Below, piece after piece: positions 49,473 through 58,274 of a stretch of DNA of 64,000 nucleotides. The first letter of the stretch is position 1. Every line of letters begins with the position of its first letter. Below the pieces are notes generated by a model. It was not told the origin of the DNA and searched no databases. It was given only the letters and a program-made list of their open reading frames with translations. The DNA comes from Jatrophihabitans sp. (GTDB lineage Bacteria; Actinomycetota; Actinomycetes; Mycobacteriales; Jatrophihabitantaceae). The DNA is taken from NCBI GenBank assembly GCA_036389035.1, contig DASVQQ010000015.1, positions 35,835-99,834 on the forward strand. Direction: 5' to 3'. The position numbers were made by a program, and so were the translations under genes.

Positions 49473-51140
49473 TCAGCCTTTCGGGCAGTGCCCGGTGCCG
49501 ATGGGGAACCGAGAGTTGAACGTGTAGTTGCCGCCGCGTCCGGTGTTCAGGGTGACGTACAGGCCCTCCTGCGCGATGCAGGCCTGCTTGTCCTGGCTCT
49601 CCATGCCCAGCCAGCGGTACCACCGCAGCCGCACCCGGACGGAGCTGTTCGCCGGCGCCGACACCACGATCGCGTCCGGCTGCTGGCTGAGCACCTGGGC
49701 CGGCGGGTCGACCAGCGGCGCGAAGTCCAGCACCTCGTACAGCGTCCAGTGAGCATTGGTCCAGACCGGCGTGAGGTAGGGCAGGTTCGTCTGGATCAGC
49801 GCCAGCTCGTTCTTGCCGAACCGGGTCAGCTCGGCGTCGGGCACCGCGACGTACTGCACCGCGTTGTCGGTGAGGAACTTGCGGTAGGACTCCGCGGTCG
49901 GCTTCTGCTTGTAGAACACGGCATCGTTGAGCCGGACGTCGGTCTGGCGCAGCCAGCCTCGGGCCAGCGGCACGCCACGGGCCAGGTACACCGAGTCCCA
50001 GTGACCGGCGAGCTCGGGCACCTCCACCCGCCCGGTGAGCGGGCCTTGGGACCGGATGCCCTCGATCAGGGCGTTGTAGTAGGCGCTGTAGCCACTGACC
50101 CGGCCGGTGCTGGCGATGGTCCCGGGGTTGACCGGCAGCTGCACCGCCAGGATCGCCACCAGCGCCAGCGCGGTCAGCGTCCGGGTTCGCCAGTGCACGA
50201 ACGAGGCCGCGATCGGCAGCGCGAACAGCAGGCTGAGCCGGGTCGAGTTCGAGCCGACCGGGGTGGGCAGCGTGAAGGCCGCGATCAGCATCACGATCCC
50301 GATGCCGGCGCCGAGCCGGATCGGGTGACAGCGGCGGGGCACGGCGGCCAGCACGATGGCCAGCGCGATCAACGACTTCAGGAAGTCCAGGAAGGTGAAC
50401 GGCTGGCGGCCGCCGTCCCCGAAGATCACCGAGATGACCATCATGGCCAGCCCGGACGGCACGATCAGCACCGCCGCCGCGACCGGCCGCCGCATCAGCA
50501 ACGCCACCCCGCCGGCCACCCAGAGCAGCAGGCCGGCCACCGGGCTGGCACCACCGCAGAGCAGGCTGAACAGCACTGCCAGCGGCACCGCCAGCCAGCG
50601 CGGGATCCGGTTGGTGGTGAACAGGGTGATCGCGATCAGCCCGCAGGTCAGCCCGCAGGCAAAGGTGATCCGGCCCTCGACCACGTTGGCCACCTGGGTC
50701 ACCGCCGCCGCCAGGCCGCCCAGGATCGGACGGGTCGGGCGCAGCCGGTGCAGCAGCCGGGTGGTGTACCAGGTGCCGATCACCGCGGCCAGCGCGCCGG
50801 TGACCTTGGTGCCGATGTAGGCCATCAGGGTCGAGGCCCACAGCGTGTAGCCGTACTCGACGGTGCCGCCGAACCAGCGGAAGTCGATGATCGAGACGGG
50901 GTACTCGGCGGCGAAGTCGGCGCGGGCCAGCTGGGCGGCCAGGTCGGTGTTCATCGGCGGCAGCAGCAGGAAGCCCCAGGCCAGCAGGGCGGCGAACGCG
51001 GTGGCGATCAGGGCCGGCCGGTACCCCGAGTTCCACAGCCGCCTGGCAAAGCTGACCGGGTGCCATGACGAGCCGGACGGCGGGACGGCCGACGCGGTGG
51101 GCATGGACTTCACAGGCACATCGGGCAGTCTCCCATCCAC
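49473..51140 (-). CDS. Multispan membrane protein with extracytoplasmic domain
   Basis: A 555-residue membrane protein with about ten hydrophobic segments in residues 40-345 and a C-terminal extracytoplasmic domain of about 200 residues. The segment DLAAQLARADFAAEYPVSIIDFRWFGG follows the first helix, an acidic/aromatic loop reminiscent of GT-C enzymes and of the polytopic proteins at 3713 and 12470. Function unknown; a role in envelope glycan or lipid processing is a guess. GTG 51140 is given; GTG 51119, preceded by GGGAG, is also plausible. Confidence 0.7.
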   Translation of the reverse strand: MDGRLPDVPVKSMPTASAVPPSGSSWHPVSFARRLWNSGYRPALIATAFAALLAWGFLLLPPMNTDLAAQLARADFAAEYPVSIIDFRWFGGTVEYGYTLWASTLMAYIGTKVTGALAAVIGTWYTTRLLHRLRPTRPILGGLAAAVTQVANVVEGRITFACGLTCGLIAITLFTTNRIPRWLAVPLAVLFSLLCGGASPVAGLLLWVAGGVALLMRRPVAAAVLIVPSGLAMMVISVIFGDGGRQPFTFLDFLKSLIALAIVLAAVPRRCHPIRLGAGIGIVMLIAAFTLPTPVGSNSTRLSLLFALPIAASFVHWRTRTLTALALVAILAVQLPVNPGTIASTGRVSGYSAYYNALIEGIRSQGPLTGRVEVPELAGHWDSVYLARGVPLARGWLRQTDVRLNDAVFYKQKPTAESYRKFLTDNAVQYVAVPDAELTRFGKNELALIQTNLPYLTPVWTNAHWTLYEVLDFAPLVDPPAQVLSQQPDAIVVSAPANSSVRVRLRWYRWLGMESQDKQACIAQEGLYVTLNTGRGGNYTFNSRFPIGTGHCPKG

Positions 51141-51211
51141 AACTATGTGCTTTTCCCACAGATGCCCCGCGTGCCGGTTCGGGCCGGCGCCGGCTGCCTA
51201 ACGTCGTCCGG

Positions 51212-52048
51212 GTGCAACGGGGTCACGAGGGGCGCGGAGTGGGCGGCAGGCTGGCCGAACTTGCCGGCCGGCTGCTTGGCAGTCCGGTGGCGGCCCGGCT
51301 CGGCGTGCTGGACCCGGCCGGTTCGTCACTGGCCGGAGCGCGGTGCAACCCCGGTCGCCGGGGCGTCCTGGCGATGGCGGTGGTCACCGCCGTGACCGTG
51401 CTGGTGGCCGGCGGTTGGGTGCTGGCGGCGCAACCGCGCCCGATGCTGGCCGCCGACACGACATCGTCCGAGCCCGCCGGGCCGTCACCGGCACCGGCTC
51501 CGATGGCGCCGGGCGGTTCGCTGAAGTCCCCGCTGGGCGGCCGCGGCAGTCCGGCGGCGACTGCCACCGGCTCGCAACCACCGGTGGTGGTGGACGTGGC
51601 CGGCAAGGTGCGCAAGCCCGGCGTCTACCGGTTGCCGGCCGGCTCCCGGGTCGATGACGCGGTGCGGGCGGCCGGTGGCCTGCTGAGCGGGGTGGACCCG
51701 GTGCTGGTGAACCTGGCCCGCAAGCTGGCCGATGGTGAGCAACTGCTGGTCGGGCTGGTCGCGGCAGGCGGCGGAAGTGCCGGCGGCGGCAGTGCCGGCG
51801 GCGGTAGTGGGGCAGGCGGCGGCGCGCCGGCCGGTCCGGACGCCTCGACGTCCGGACCGCTCGACCTCAACTCGGCCACCCTGTCGCAGCTCGACGGCCT
51901 GCCCGGCGTCGGCCCGGTGCTGGCGCAACGCATCCTGGACTGGCGGACCGAGCACGGCCGCTTCGACTCCGTCGACCAGTTACGCGGCGTCTCCGGGATC
52001 GGCGACAGCAAGTACGCCGACCTGAAGTCGCTCGTGAGCATCGGATGA
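51212..52048 (+). CDS. comEA: ComEA-like DNA receptor protein
   Basis: A 278-residue protein. A membrane anchor (GVLAMAVVTAVTVLVAGGWVLAA, near residues 50-72) is followed by an SLBB domain (VVVDVAGKVRKPGVYRLPAGSRVDDAVRAAGGL), a Gly/Ser-rich hinge (GGGSAGGG repeats), and a tandem helix-hairpin-helix DNA-binding domain (LDLNSATLSQLDGLPGVGPVLAQRILDWRTEHG, GVSGIGDSKYADLKSL). ComEA binds incoming double-stranded DNA outside the membrane. GTG 51212 is used; GTG 51239 is possible. It overlaps comEC by 4 bp. Confidence 0.92.
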   Translation: MQRGHEGRGVGGRLAELAGRLLGSPVAARLGVLDPAGSSLAGARCNPGRRGVLAMAVVTAVTVLVAGGWVLAAQPRPMLAADTTSSEPAGPSPAPAPMAPGGSLKSPLGGRGSPAATATGSQPPVVVDVAGKVRKPGVYRLPAGSRVDDAVRAAGGLLSGVDPVLVNLARKLADGEQLLVGLVAAGGGSAGGGSAGGGSGAGGGAPAGPDASTSGPLDLNSATLSQLDGLPGVGPVLAQRILDWRTEHGRFDSVDQLRGVSGIGDSKYADLKSLVSIG

Positions 52049-54366
52049 ACGAGCCGTTGGACCTGCGACTGGGGCTCGGCGCGCTGGCCGGCTGGGCGGC
52101 GGTGCTCTGGGCGCTCGGGCACAGCGCGGTCGCGGTCGCCCTGGCGGTCCTCGTCGCGCTGCTGACGGCGGCGGTGCTGGCCTTCGCCGGCCGCTGGCAG
52201 CCGGTGCTACTGATCGGGGCGTTCGCCGCCTGCTGCTCGGCCGCGCTGCTGGCCCCGCTGGCCGTCCGGCTGCACCTCGCCCATGACGGTGAGCTGGCCA
52301 CCCTGGCCCGCGCCGGTGGTGAGGTCAGCGTCGAGCTGCTGGTGCGCGGTGACCCGCGGCCGCTGGGTTCCGGCGGAGCGGCCGGCTCGCCGCGGATGGC
52401 CGTCGACGCCGAGGTGCGGGCGGTCACGGTCGAAGGCCGGCGCACCGAGCTGTCCGGCGCGGTGCTGGTGCTGGGACCCTCCGGCGCCTGGCGCGGGGTG
52501 CTGCCCGGCCAGCGGGTCCGGCTGAGCGCTCGGTTGAGCCCGCCCCTGCCGGACAACCTGCTGGCGGCCACCGTCCTGGCGCGTTCGGAGCCCGAGCTGC
52601 TCGGCCGCCCGCCGTGGTGGCAGCGCGGCGCCGGTCAGCTGCGCGCGGGCCTGCAGCGCTCAGCCGCCGGGCTTCCCGAGCTGCCTCGCGGGCTGCTGCC
52701 AGGCCTGGTGGTGGGTGACACCAGCCGGCTCGATCCGGTGCTGGAGGAGCGGTTCCGGGTGGCCGGTCTCTCGCACCTGACTGCCGTCAGCGGCACCAAC
52801 CTGTCGCTGGTGGTGGGCGCGGTGGCGCTGCTGCTGAGGCGGCTGCGGGCTTCACCGATGGTGATCGCGCTGGTCAGCATGGTGGTGCTGGTCGGCTTCG
52901 TGGTGCTCGCGCGCCCGTCGGCGAGCGTGCTGCGGGCGGCGGTGATGGCGGGCATCGCGCTCATCGCGCTGGCCACCGGACGGCAACGCGCGGCGTTACC
53001 GGTGCTGGCCGCCACCATGTTCGGGCTGCTGCTGTGGCAGCCGGGCCTGGCGGTCGACTTCGGCTTCGCGCTCTCGGTCGTCGCGACCGCGGCGTTGCTG
53101 CTGGTGGCGCCAGGTTGGGCGCTGGCGCTGCGCCGGCGGCGGGTGCCGGCCGGGTTGGCCGAAGCGCTGGCGGTCGCCGCCGCGGCCCACCTGGTCACGG
53201 TGCCGATCATCGCCGGCATCAGCGGCCGGGTCAGCCTGGTGGCGATCCCGGCGAACGTGCTGGCCGAGCCGGTGGTCGCCGCCGCCACCATCCTCGGGTT
53301 GCTGGCGGCGCTCAGCTCGGTGCTGTGGCTGCCGCTGGCGGTGCTGCTGGCGCAACTGGCCGGCTGGCCTTGCCGGTGGCTGGTGTGGGTGGCGGAGTAC
53401 TTCGGTTCGCTGCCCGGCGCCTCGCTGCCCTGGCCGTCCGGCGTCCGGGGTGGGTTGCTGCTCGCCGCGTTGAGCGCCGCGGTGGTGCTGCTCTGCCGCC
53501 GCCCGGCCGCCCGGGTGCTGCTGGGGGTCGCGACCGCGCTCGGGGTGCTGATCCAGATTCCGGGCCGGGCGGTGCTGGTGGGCTGGCCGCCACCCGGCTG
53601 GATCGTGGTGGCCTGTGACGTGGGCCAGGGTGACGCGCTGGTGCTCAACGCGGGGCAGGGCAGCGCGGTCGTCGTCGACGCCGGCCCTGACCCGGTGTCG
53701 GTGGACCGCTGCCTGCGCGAGCTGGGCGTCAGCAGGATCGCGGTGCTGGTGCTGAGCCACGATCATCTCGACCACGTCGGTGGCCTGTCCGGCGTGCTGC
53801 ATCAACGCCAGGTCGACCGGGTGCTCAGCTCACCCCTTCCTGAGCCGGCCGGCGGTCACCGGCTGATGCTGTCGGTGCTGGCCGGCCACCGGCTGCGGCT
53901 CGAGCCCGCCGTCGCGGGCCAGCGCATCGACGCCGGTCAGAGCCGGCTCGACGTGCTCGGCCCGAGCCACGTGTTCCTCGGCTCACGCTCGGACCCGAAC
54001 AACACCTCGGTGGTGCTGCGGGCGACGGTGGCCGGCGTGCGGATCCTGCTGCCCGGCGACGCCGAGGTCGAGGCCCAGGACGACCTGCTCAGCACCGGCG
54101 CGGATCTGCGCGCCGACATCCTCAAGGTTCCGCACCACGGCAGCGCGTATTCCGATCCGGCGTTCCTGCACGCTGCCCAGGCCGACCTGGCGCTGATCTC
54201 GGCCGGCGTGGACAACGACTACGGGCACCCGTCACCGCTGCTGCTGGCCGAGCTGGCGCGGCTGGGGGTGCCGGTGGCCCGCACCGACCAGCAGGGTGAC
54301 ATCGCCGTGGTGAGCCAGGACGGCCGGCTGGTGCCGGTGGTGCGCACCGTGAGGTCTGCCGGCTGA
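52045..54366 (+). CDS. comEC: ComEC-like DNA channel with metallo-beta-lactamase domain
   Basis: A 773-residue membrane protein: an N-terminal membrane part with an OB-like extracellular segment, the Competence domain (LSHLTAVSGTNLSLVVGAVALLLRRL near residue 248 onward), and a C-terminal metallo-beta-lactamase domain with SHDHLDHVGGLSGVL (HxHxDH), LLPGDAE and KVPHHGSAYSD. ComEC passes a single DNA strand into the cell; the MBL domain may degrade the other. ATG 52045 overlaps the comEA stop. In mycobacteria the matching gene is Rv2414c. Confidence 0.93.
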   Translation: MNEPLDLRLGLGALAGWAAVLWALGHSAVAVALAVLVALLTAAVLAFAGRWQPVLLIGAFAACCSAALLAPLAVRLHLAHDGELATLARAGGEVSVELLVRGDPRPLGSGGAAGSPRMAVDAEVRAVTVEGRRTELSGAVLVLGPSGAWRGVLPGQRVRLSARLSPPLPDNLLAATVLARSEPELLGRPPWWQRGAGQLRAGLQRSAAGLPELPRGLLPGLVVGDTSRLDPVLEERFRVAGLSHLTAVSGTNLSLVVGAVALLLRRLRASPMVIALVSMVVLVGFVVLARPSASVLRAAVMAGIALIALATGRQRAALPVLAATMFGLLLWQPGLAVDFGFALSVVATAALLLVAPGWALALRRRRVPAGLAEALAVAAAAHLVTVPIIAGISGRVSLVAIPANVLAEPVVAAATILGLLAALSSVLWLPLAVLLAQLAGWPCRWLVWVAEYFGSLPGASLPWPSGVRGGLLLAALSAAVVLLCRRPAARVLLGVATALGVLIQIPGRAVLVGWPPPGWIVVACDVGQGDALVLNAGQGSAVVVDAGPDPVSVDRCLRELGVSRIAVLVLSHDHLDHVGGLSGVLHQRQVDRVLSSPLPEPAGGHRLMLSVLAGHRLRLEPAVAGQRIDAGQSRLDVLGPSHVFLGSRSDPNNTSVVLRATVAGVRILLPGDAEVEAQDDLLSTGADLRADILKVPHHGSAYSDPAFLHAAQADLALISAGVDNDYGHPSPLLLAELARLGVPVARTDQQGDIAVVSQDGRLVPVVRTVRSAG

Positions 54367-54372
54367 GCTGGC

Positions 54373-54403
54373 TTGACCTTCGCCCAGCGTCAACCTTTAC
54401 CGT
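54373..54403 (+). promoter_or_regulatory. MerR-type promoter of the tipA-like gene
   Basis: TTGACC (54373-54378) and TACCGT (54398-54403) are spaced by 19 bp, the long spacing that MerR regulators correct by DNA distortion. The inverted repeat TTGAC-N11-GTCAA (54373-54393) covers the -35 and spacer and is a likely site for the TipA-like protein itself. Confidence 0.55.
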
Positions 54404-54410
54404 CGGCGAT

Positions 54411-54440
54411 GAGCACGTGAGCACGTGAGCACGTGAGCAC
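54411..54440 (+). repeat. 8-bp tandem repeat in the tipA leader
   Basis: Three full copies of GAGCACGT and a partial fourth (54411-54440) lie immediately downstream of the predicted transcription start. They would form part of the 5' leader. Confidence 0.85.
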
Positions 54441-54447
54441 CGGTCAG

Positions 54448-54509
54448 ACCGACAAGGCGCCGGTGAATACCGACAAGGCGTCGGTGAGAACCACAAGGCG
54501 CCGGTGAGT
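54448..54509 (+). repeat. 21-bp imperfect tandem repeat in the tipA leader
   Basis: Units at 54448-54468, 54469-54489 and 54490-54509 share ACCGACAAGGCGCCGGTGA-type sequence (the third lacks one base). They lie between the 8-bp repeats and the AGGAGG ribosome site. Each unit contains a short GTGA triplet pattern, but no convincing frame crosses all three. Confidence 0.8.
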
Positions 54510-54528
54510 ACCGAGAGGAGGTGGCGGC

Positions 54529-55323
54529 GTGTCCTGGTCGATCGTCGAGGTGGCCCGGATGTCCGGGGTCAGCTCGCGGGCGCTACGGCATTACGACGAG
54601 ATCGGGCTGCTGCCACCGGCGCGGATCGGCACCAACGGCTACCGCTACTACGAGCAGGCCGAGCTGCTGCGGCTGCAGCAGATCCTGCTGCTGCGCGAGC
54701 TGGGCCTGGGGCTGGCCGAGATCAGGGGCATCCTCGACAGCCAGCTCGACCCGGTCCAGGCCCTGCGCGAGCACTATCAGCGGTTGCTGCGCGAGCGGGA
54801 CCGGCTCGGGGTGCTCGCCCGCACTGTCGCCCGAACCATTGACCAACTGCAAGCCACTGACCAACCGCAAGCCACTGACCAGCCGCAAGCGGAAGGAAAC
54901 GCCGCGATGACCGAGATCAACCGACCGGAGAACCTGTTCGAGGGATTCGACCCGTCCGTCTACGACGACGAGGCCCGCGAACGCTGGCCGCAGGAGTGGG
55001 AGCAGGCCGCCAGGTTCACCGCCACCCTGACGCCGCAGGACATCGAGCGGATGCAGCGCGAGATGACGGCGGCCATGATCCGGATGGCGGAGTTGATGGC
55101 CGCCGGCACGCCGGTCGACGACGACGCCGTGCAGGCCGAGGTCGGCCTCGCCTACCAGGGTGTCTGCCGGTTCTGGACCCCGGACGCCGACGCCTTCAGA
55201 AACCTGGGCCGGATGTACGTCGAGGACGAGCGCTTCAAGGCCACCTACGACCGGATCGCCGGCGGCCTGGCCGAGTACTACCGGGACGCGATGGCCTGCT
55301 ACGCCAACAGCACGCTCAGCTGA
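54529..55323 (+). CDS. TipA-type MerR regulator with antibiotic-binding domain
   Basis: A 264-residue regulator. Residues 1-75 are the MerR winged helix (SIVEVARMSGVSSRALRHYDEIGLLPPARIGTNGYRYYEQAELLRLQQI), then a coiled coil to about 110, a linker with ATDQPQ repeats, and a C-terminal TipAS domain (ENLFEGFDPSVYDDEARERWP...AYQGVCRFWTPDADAFRNLGRMYVEDERFKATYD). TipA captures thiopeptides and activates its own gene. GTG 54529 has AGGAGG. An internal ATG (54907, M127) with AAGGAA upstream could yield a TipAS-like short form, as in Streptomyces. Confidence 0.88.
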   Translation: MSWSIVEVARMSGVSSRALRHYDEIGLLPPARIGTNGYRYYEQAELLRLQQILLLRELGLGLAEIRGILDSQLDPVQALREHYQRLLRERDRLGVLARTVARTIDQLQATDQPQATDQPQAEGNAAMTEINRPENLFEGFDPSVYDDEARERWPQEWEQAARFTATLTPQDIERMQREMTAAMIRMAELMAAGTPVDDDAVQAEVGLAYQGVCRFWTPDADAFRNLGRMYVEDERFKATYDRIAGGLAEYYRDAMACYANSTLS

Positions 55324-55330
55324 GCCGCGG

Positions 55331-56632
55331 TCACCGCTTCAACGGGTGGGCGGTCCGCAGGGCGAGCTGGTCGAGCCGGCCCACCTGCGCGTCGAGCACG
55401 ACCGACCTGCCCGCGCGATCGACCGCCAGCACCTGGCCGTCGCCGTCGGTGACGAACAGCCAGCGGCTGTCGGGCGACCAGACCAACGCGCGGCCTCCCT
55501 GGGTCTGGTGCGACCTTGTCCGCACGCCGGTCACCCGATCCGCGCCGGTGGCCAGGTCGAGCAGGTGCACGTTGCTGCCCCGGACGCCGTTGGGCTGCAG
55601 CAACGCGGCCATCCGGCCGTCCGGTGAGACGGCGCCGGCGTTCTGCTCGTAGGAGTCCAGCGGGGTTTTCAGGGCGCGCCTGGCCCCGCTGTCCCGGTCG
55701 ATCACGGCGCCGGCGCAGCGGTAGCGCTCATCGCATTCCAGCGCCAGCCAGTGGGTGGGCCCGACCGCCAGCAGCGTTCCGCTGGTGATCCGGTGCATGC
55801 CGTCCGGCCGGGCGTCATACATGCCGCCGACGCCGAACAGCAACACGTTGCCGGCCCGGTCAGAGGCCTGCACGGTCGCGTCAGGCGGGATGGGGATCTG
55901 CACGCCGGCCGGGCGGCCGTCCAGGGTGAGCAGCGTCAACGCCGATCCGGTGCCGGCCTCGGTCTCGGCCCACAGATGCCAGGGATCAGGTCCGGGCAGC
56001 GTCGAGGCGGCCTGGCTGAGAGCCGGCGGCAGCAGGGTGGCCGGCTTCGAATCGTGTACGACATAACCGGGCACCCAGTCCATCGGATGGACGATCGCCC
56101 GGTCCTGCCCGACCACGAAGTGGATCGGGCTCGCGCTGCCCAGCACCGGCATCGACGTGCGGGTGATCCGGCCGCGCCCTAACTCCATCCGCACCACAAC
56201 GCCCTCGCCCTGGCCGAACAGCTCCCAGTCATCGGGCACGTCGAGCAACGGCCGGCCGAGGTCGGTCATCGTCACCGTGCTCGCGCCGGCCTGCCCCGCG
56301 GCGGCTGCGCCGCCCATCGGCACTCCGGGCAGGGGTGAGCCCGGTAACCCGGAGCCCGGTGGCATGGAGTGCGACTCCGGCACCGGCCGGCCGGCCGGCG
56401 CGGAGCCTGATGAGGCCGGGATGGTCCGAGCGCCGCCGGCCGCCCGATCGGCCCCGGCCGGTGACTGATCGCCCTGCTGGTTCTGGGCAAGCAACAGCGC
56501 CGCCACCATCGCGACCGCCAGCGCGCTCCACCACCGCCAGCGTCGGGGCTGCCTGCGGTTGCTGTCCAGATCAGGATCGGGGCCGAGGTCGAGCCAGTGC
56601 ACCGGATCCGGATCGGAGTCGCGTTCGCTCAC
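55331..56632 (-). CDS. Membrane-anchored beta-propeller-like protein, paralogue 1
   Basis: A 433-residue protein. A short cytoplasmic head with PVHWLDLGPDPDLD, one membrane helix (WWSALAVAMVAALLLAQ, near residues 36-52), a Pro/Gly/Ala-rich linker, and a C-terminal extracytoplasmic domain of repeated beta-strands ending with LVWSPDSRWLFVTDGDGQVLAVD, which resembles WD40/TolB-type blades. The next gene encodes a paralogue with the same layout. Function unknown; the domain looks like a sensor. GTG 56632 is chosen by alignment with the paralogue's start; ATG 56635 is equally possible. Confidence 0.72.
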   Translation of the reverse strand: MSERDSDPDPVHWLDLGPDPDLDSNRRQPRRWRWWSALAVAMVAALLLAQNQQGDQSPAGADRAAGGARTIPASSGSAPAGRPVPESHSMPPGSGLPGSPLPGVPMGGAAAAGQAGASTVTMTDLGRPLLDVPDDWELFGQGEGVVVRMELGRGRITRTSMPVLGSASPIHFVVGQDRAIVHPMDWVPGYVVHDSKPATLLPPALSQAASTLPGPDPWHLWAETEAGTGSALTLLTLDGRPAGVQIPIPPDATVQASDRAGNVLLFGVGGMYDARPDGMHRITSGTLLAVGPTHWLALECDERYRCAGAVIDRDSGARRALKTPLDSYEQNAGAVSPDGRMAALLQPNGVRGSNVHLLDLATGADRVTGVRTRSHQTQGGRALVWSPDSRWLFVTDGDGQVLAVDRAGRSVVLDAQVGRLDQLALRTAHPLKR

Positions 56633-56766
56633 CATGCCATCATGCTCCACCGGCCAGGCCCGGAAAGTGAGATCCTGGCTAGGCCAGCCCCGTCCGCACA
56701 AGTTCCGACCAGGCGGCCGATGATAGGTCATGACAATGTATGGCTAGCAAGCAGGGCGTTGGCGCC

Positions 56767-58017
56767 TCAGCCCGAACCGTGCCGCAGGGCAAGGTGGCTG
56801 ACTGGCGTCAGCTTCGTCCCGAGCGGGGTGGCCCGACCGGTGTCGCGGTTGACGATCAGCACCCGGTTGGCGCCATCGATGACGAAGAGCCAGCGGCTGT
56901 CAGGCGACCAGACGAACGGGACCCCGCTCTGGAAGTCCGTCTCGCTGGTGGTCGCCGCGACCGAGCGTTGCAAGCCGGAGCCGAGATCGAGTAGGTGGAT
57001 GCCGCCGTCGCCGACATATTTCAGCAGCGCCGCGGTCTTGCCATCCGGTGAGATCATCCCGGGCTGCTCGCCGTGGTCGACCGGTGTGTTCAGGGTGCGG
57101 CGGGCGCCGCTGGCCCGGTCGGTGACGACATGGGCGCAGGAGAGGCTGTCATCGCATTCGACGGTGAGCCAGCGGGTGGGGCCGCTGGCCACCAGCAGGC
57201 CGCCGGTGATCCGGTGCACGCTGCCGGACCGGGCGTAGTACCAGCCGCCGATGCCCGTCAACAGCACGTTCCCGGCGCCATCGGAACCCTGCACGAAGGC
57301 GTTCTGCGGGATGTCGATCGTGACACCGGTCGGGGCGCCGTCCAGCTTCACCAGGGCCAACCTGGTCTGGTCGCCGGCAGACGCTTCCGTCCACAGATGC
57401 CGCTGGTCCCGGCTCGGCAACATCACCAGCCTGCGGGTCAAGGACAGCGGCAGCTCCGCGGCCGGCTTCCCGTCGCGCACCACATAACCGGGCGAGTCGT
57501 CCAGCGCGCGGACGATGGCCCGGTCGGAGCCGACGAAGAACATCGTCGACGTGTCGTGGACGGGTACCGGCACCGCGGTGGCGGTGATCCGTCCGAGCGC
57601 GAGTTGGATGCGGAAGACGACGCCCGGGCCGTGGGCGAACAGCTCCCAGTCGGTGGGCGCGTCGAGCAGCGGACGCCCGAGGCTGGTGATCTGGGTCGGG
57701 GGCCTGGACGGCAAGCTCGCCGCGCCGGTGGGCAGCTCGGTCGGGTTCACGAACGAGCCTGACGAGCCGGAACTCGATGGGACGGCACGTGACGGCGAGC
57801 TCGACGAGACGGCCTGCGACGGTGAGTTGGCTGAGGTGGCCGCCTCGTTGGCGCCGTTCTGGGTCCGGGTGAGCAACAGCGCTACCGCAACGAGCGCGGC
57901 CGCCCCGCCGTACCACAGGTACCGCCGCCGGGGAGTGGCCGGCGGCTTGCCTTCGTCCGGGTCTGGCCCGAGGTCGAGCCAGTCGACTCCTCCCGGCTCA
58001 TGGTCACGGTTGCTCAC
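56767..58017 (-). CDS. Membrane-anchored beta-propeller-like protein, paralogue 2
   Basis: A 416-residue paralogue of the adjacent protein: VDWLDLGPDPDEG head, one membrane helix (YLWYGGAAALVAVALLLTR), Ser-rich linker, then SLGRPLLDAPTDWELFAHGPGVVFRIQL, matched by DLGRPLLDVPDDWELFGQGEGVVVRMEL in paralogue 1, and a final blade FVWSPDSRWLFVIDGANRVLIVNRD. The two genes are tandem, 135 bp apart, and divergent from a sigma/anti-sigma-like pair, so all four may belong to one signalling unit. GTG start 58017. Confidence 0.72.
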   Translation of the reverse strand: MSNRDHEPGGVDWLDLGPDPDEGKPPATPRRRYLWYGGAAALVAVALLLTRTQNGANEAATSANSPSQAVSSSSPSRAVPSSSGSSGSFVNPTELPTGAASLPSRPPTQITSLGRPLLDAPTDWELFAHGPGVVFRIQLALGRITATAVPVPVHDTSTMFFVGSDRAIVRALDDSPGYVVRDGKPAAELPLSLTRRLVMLPSRDQRHLWTEASAGDQTRLALVKLDGAPTGVTIDIPQNAFVQGSDGAGNVLLTGIGGWYYARSGSVHRITGGLLVASGPTRWLTVECDDSLSCAHVVTDRASGARRTLNTPVDHGEQPGMISPDGKTAALLKYVGDGGIHLLDLGSGLQRSVAATTSETDFQSGVPFVWSPDSRWLFVIDGANRVLIVNRDTGRATPLGTKLTPVSHLALRHGSG

Positions 58018-58274
58018 CCGGTCATTCTGGACCTAAGAGGAACCGATTGGGGTAAATGCGGAAAGGTCCCGCCCGGCTGGAGAGATGGTCAACCAGCGCC
58101 GCATCCGACCAGCACTGCAGCCTTGTCGCGCAGATAGGCGCGCTGAATGTGCAACAGTTCCGGTTCGGTTCACGTTTGAGGGGTATGACGACACAGGTCA
58201 CCGTTTACCCGGTGATGCAGTTGAGGCGGAGTCGGCTGTCAGCCGCCCGTCAGGTGTCCGGGGTGGAGGTGACG

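Noticed and set aside
49155..51068. 637-codon plus-strand open frame opposite the membrane protein
   Set aside because: The composition is shadow-like (Gln/Arg/Gly/His-rich), whereas the minus strand shows regular membrane helices.
54411..54509. Leader repeats considered as a CRISPR-like array
   Set aside because: The units are 8 and 21 bp, directly tandem with no unique spacers, and no cas genes are present.
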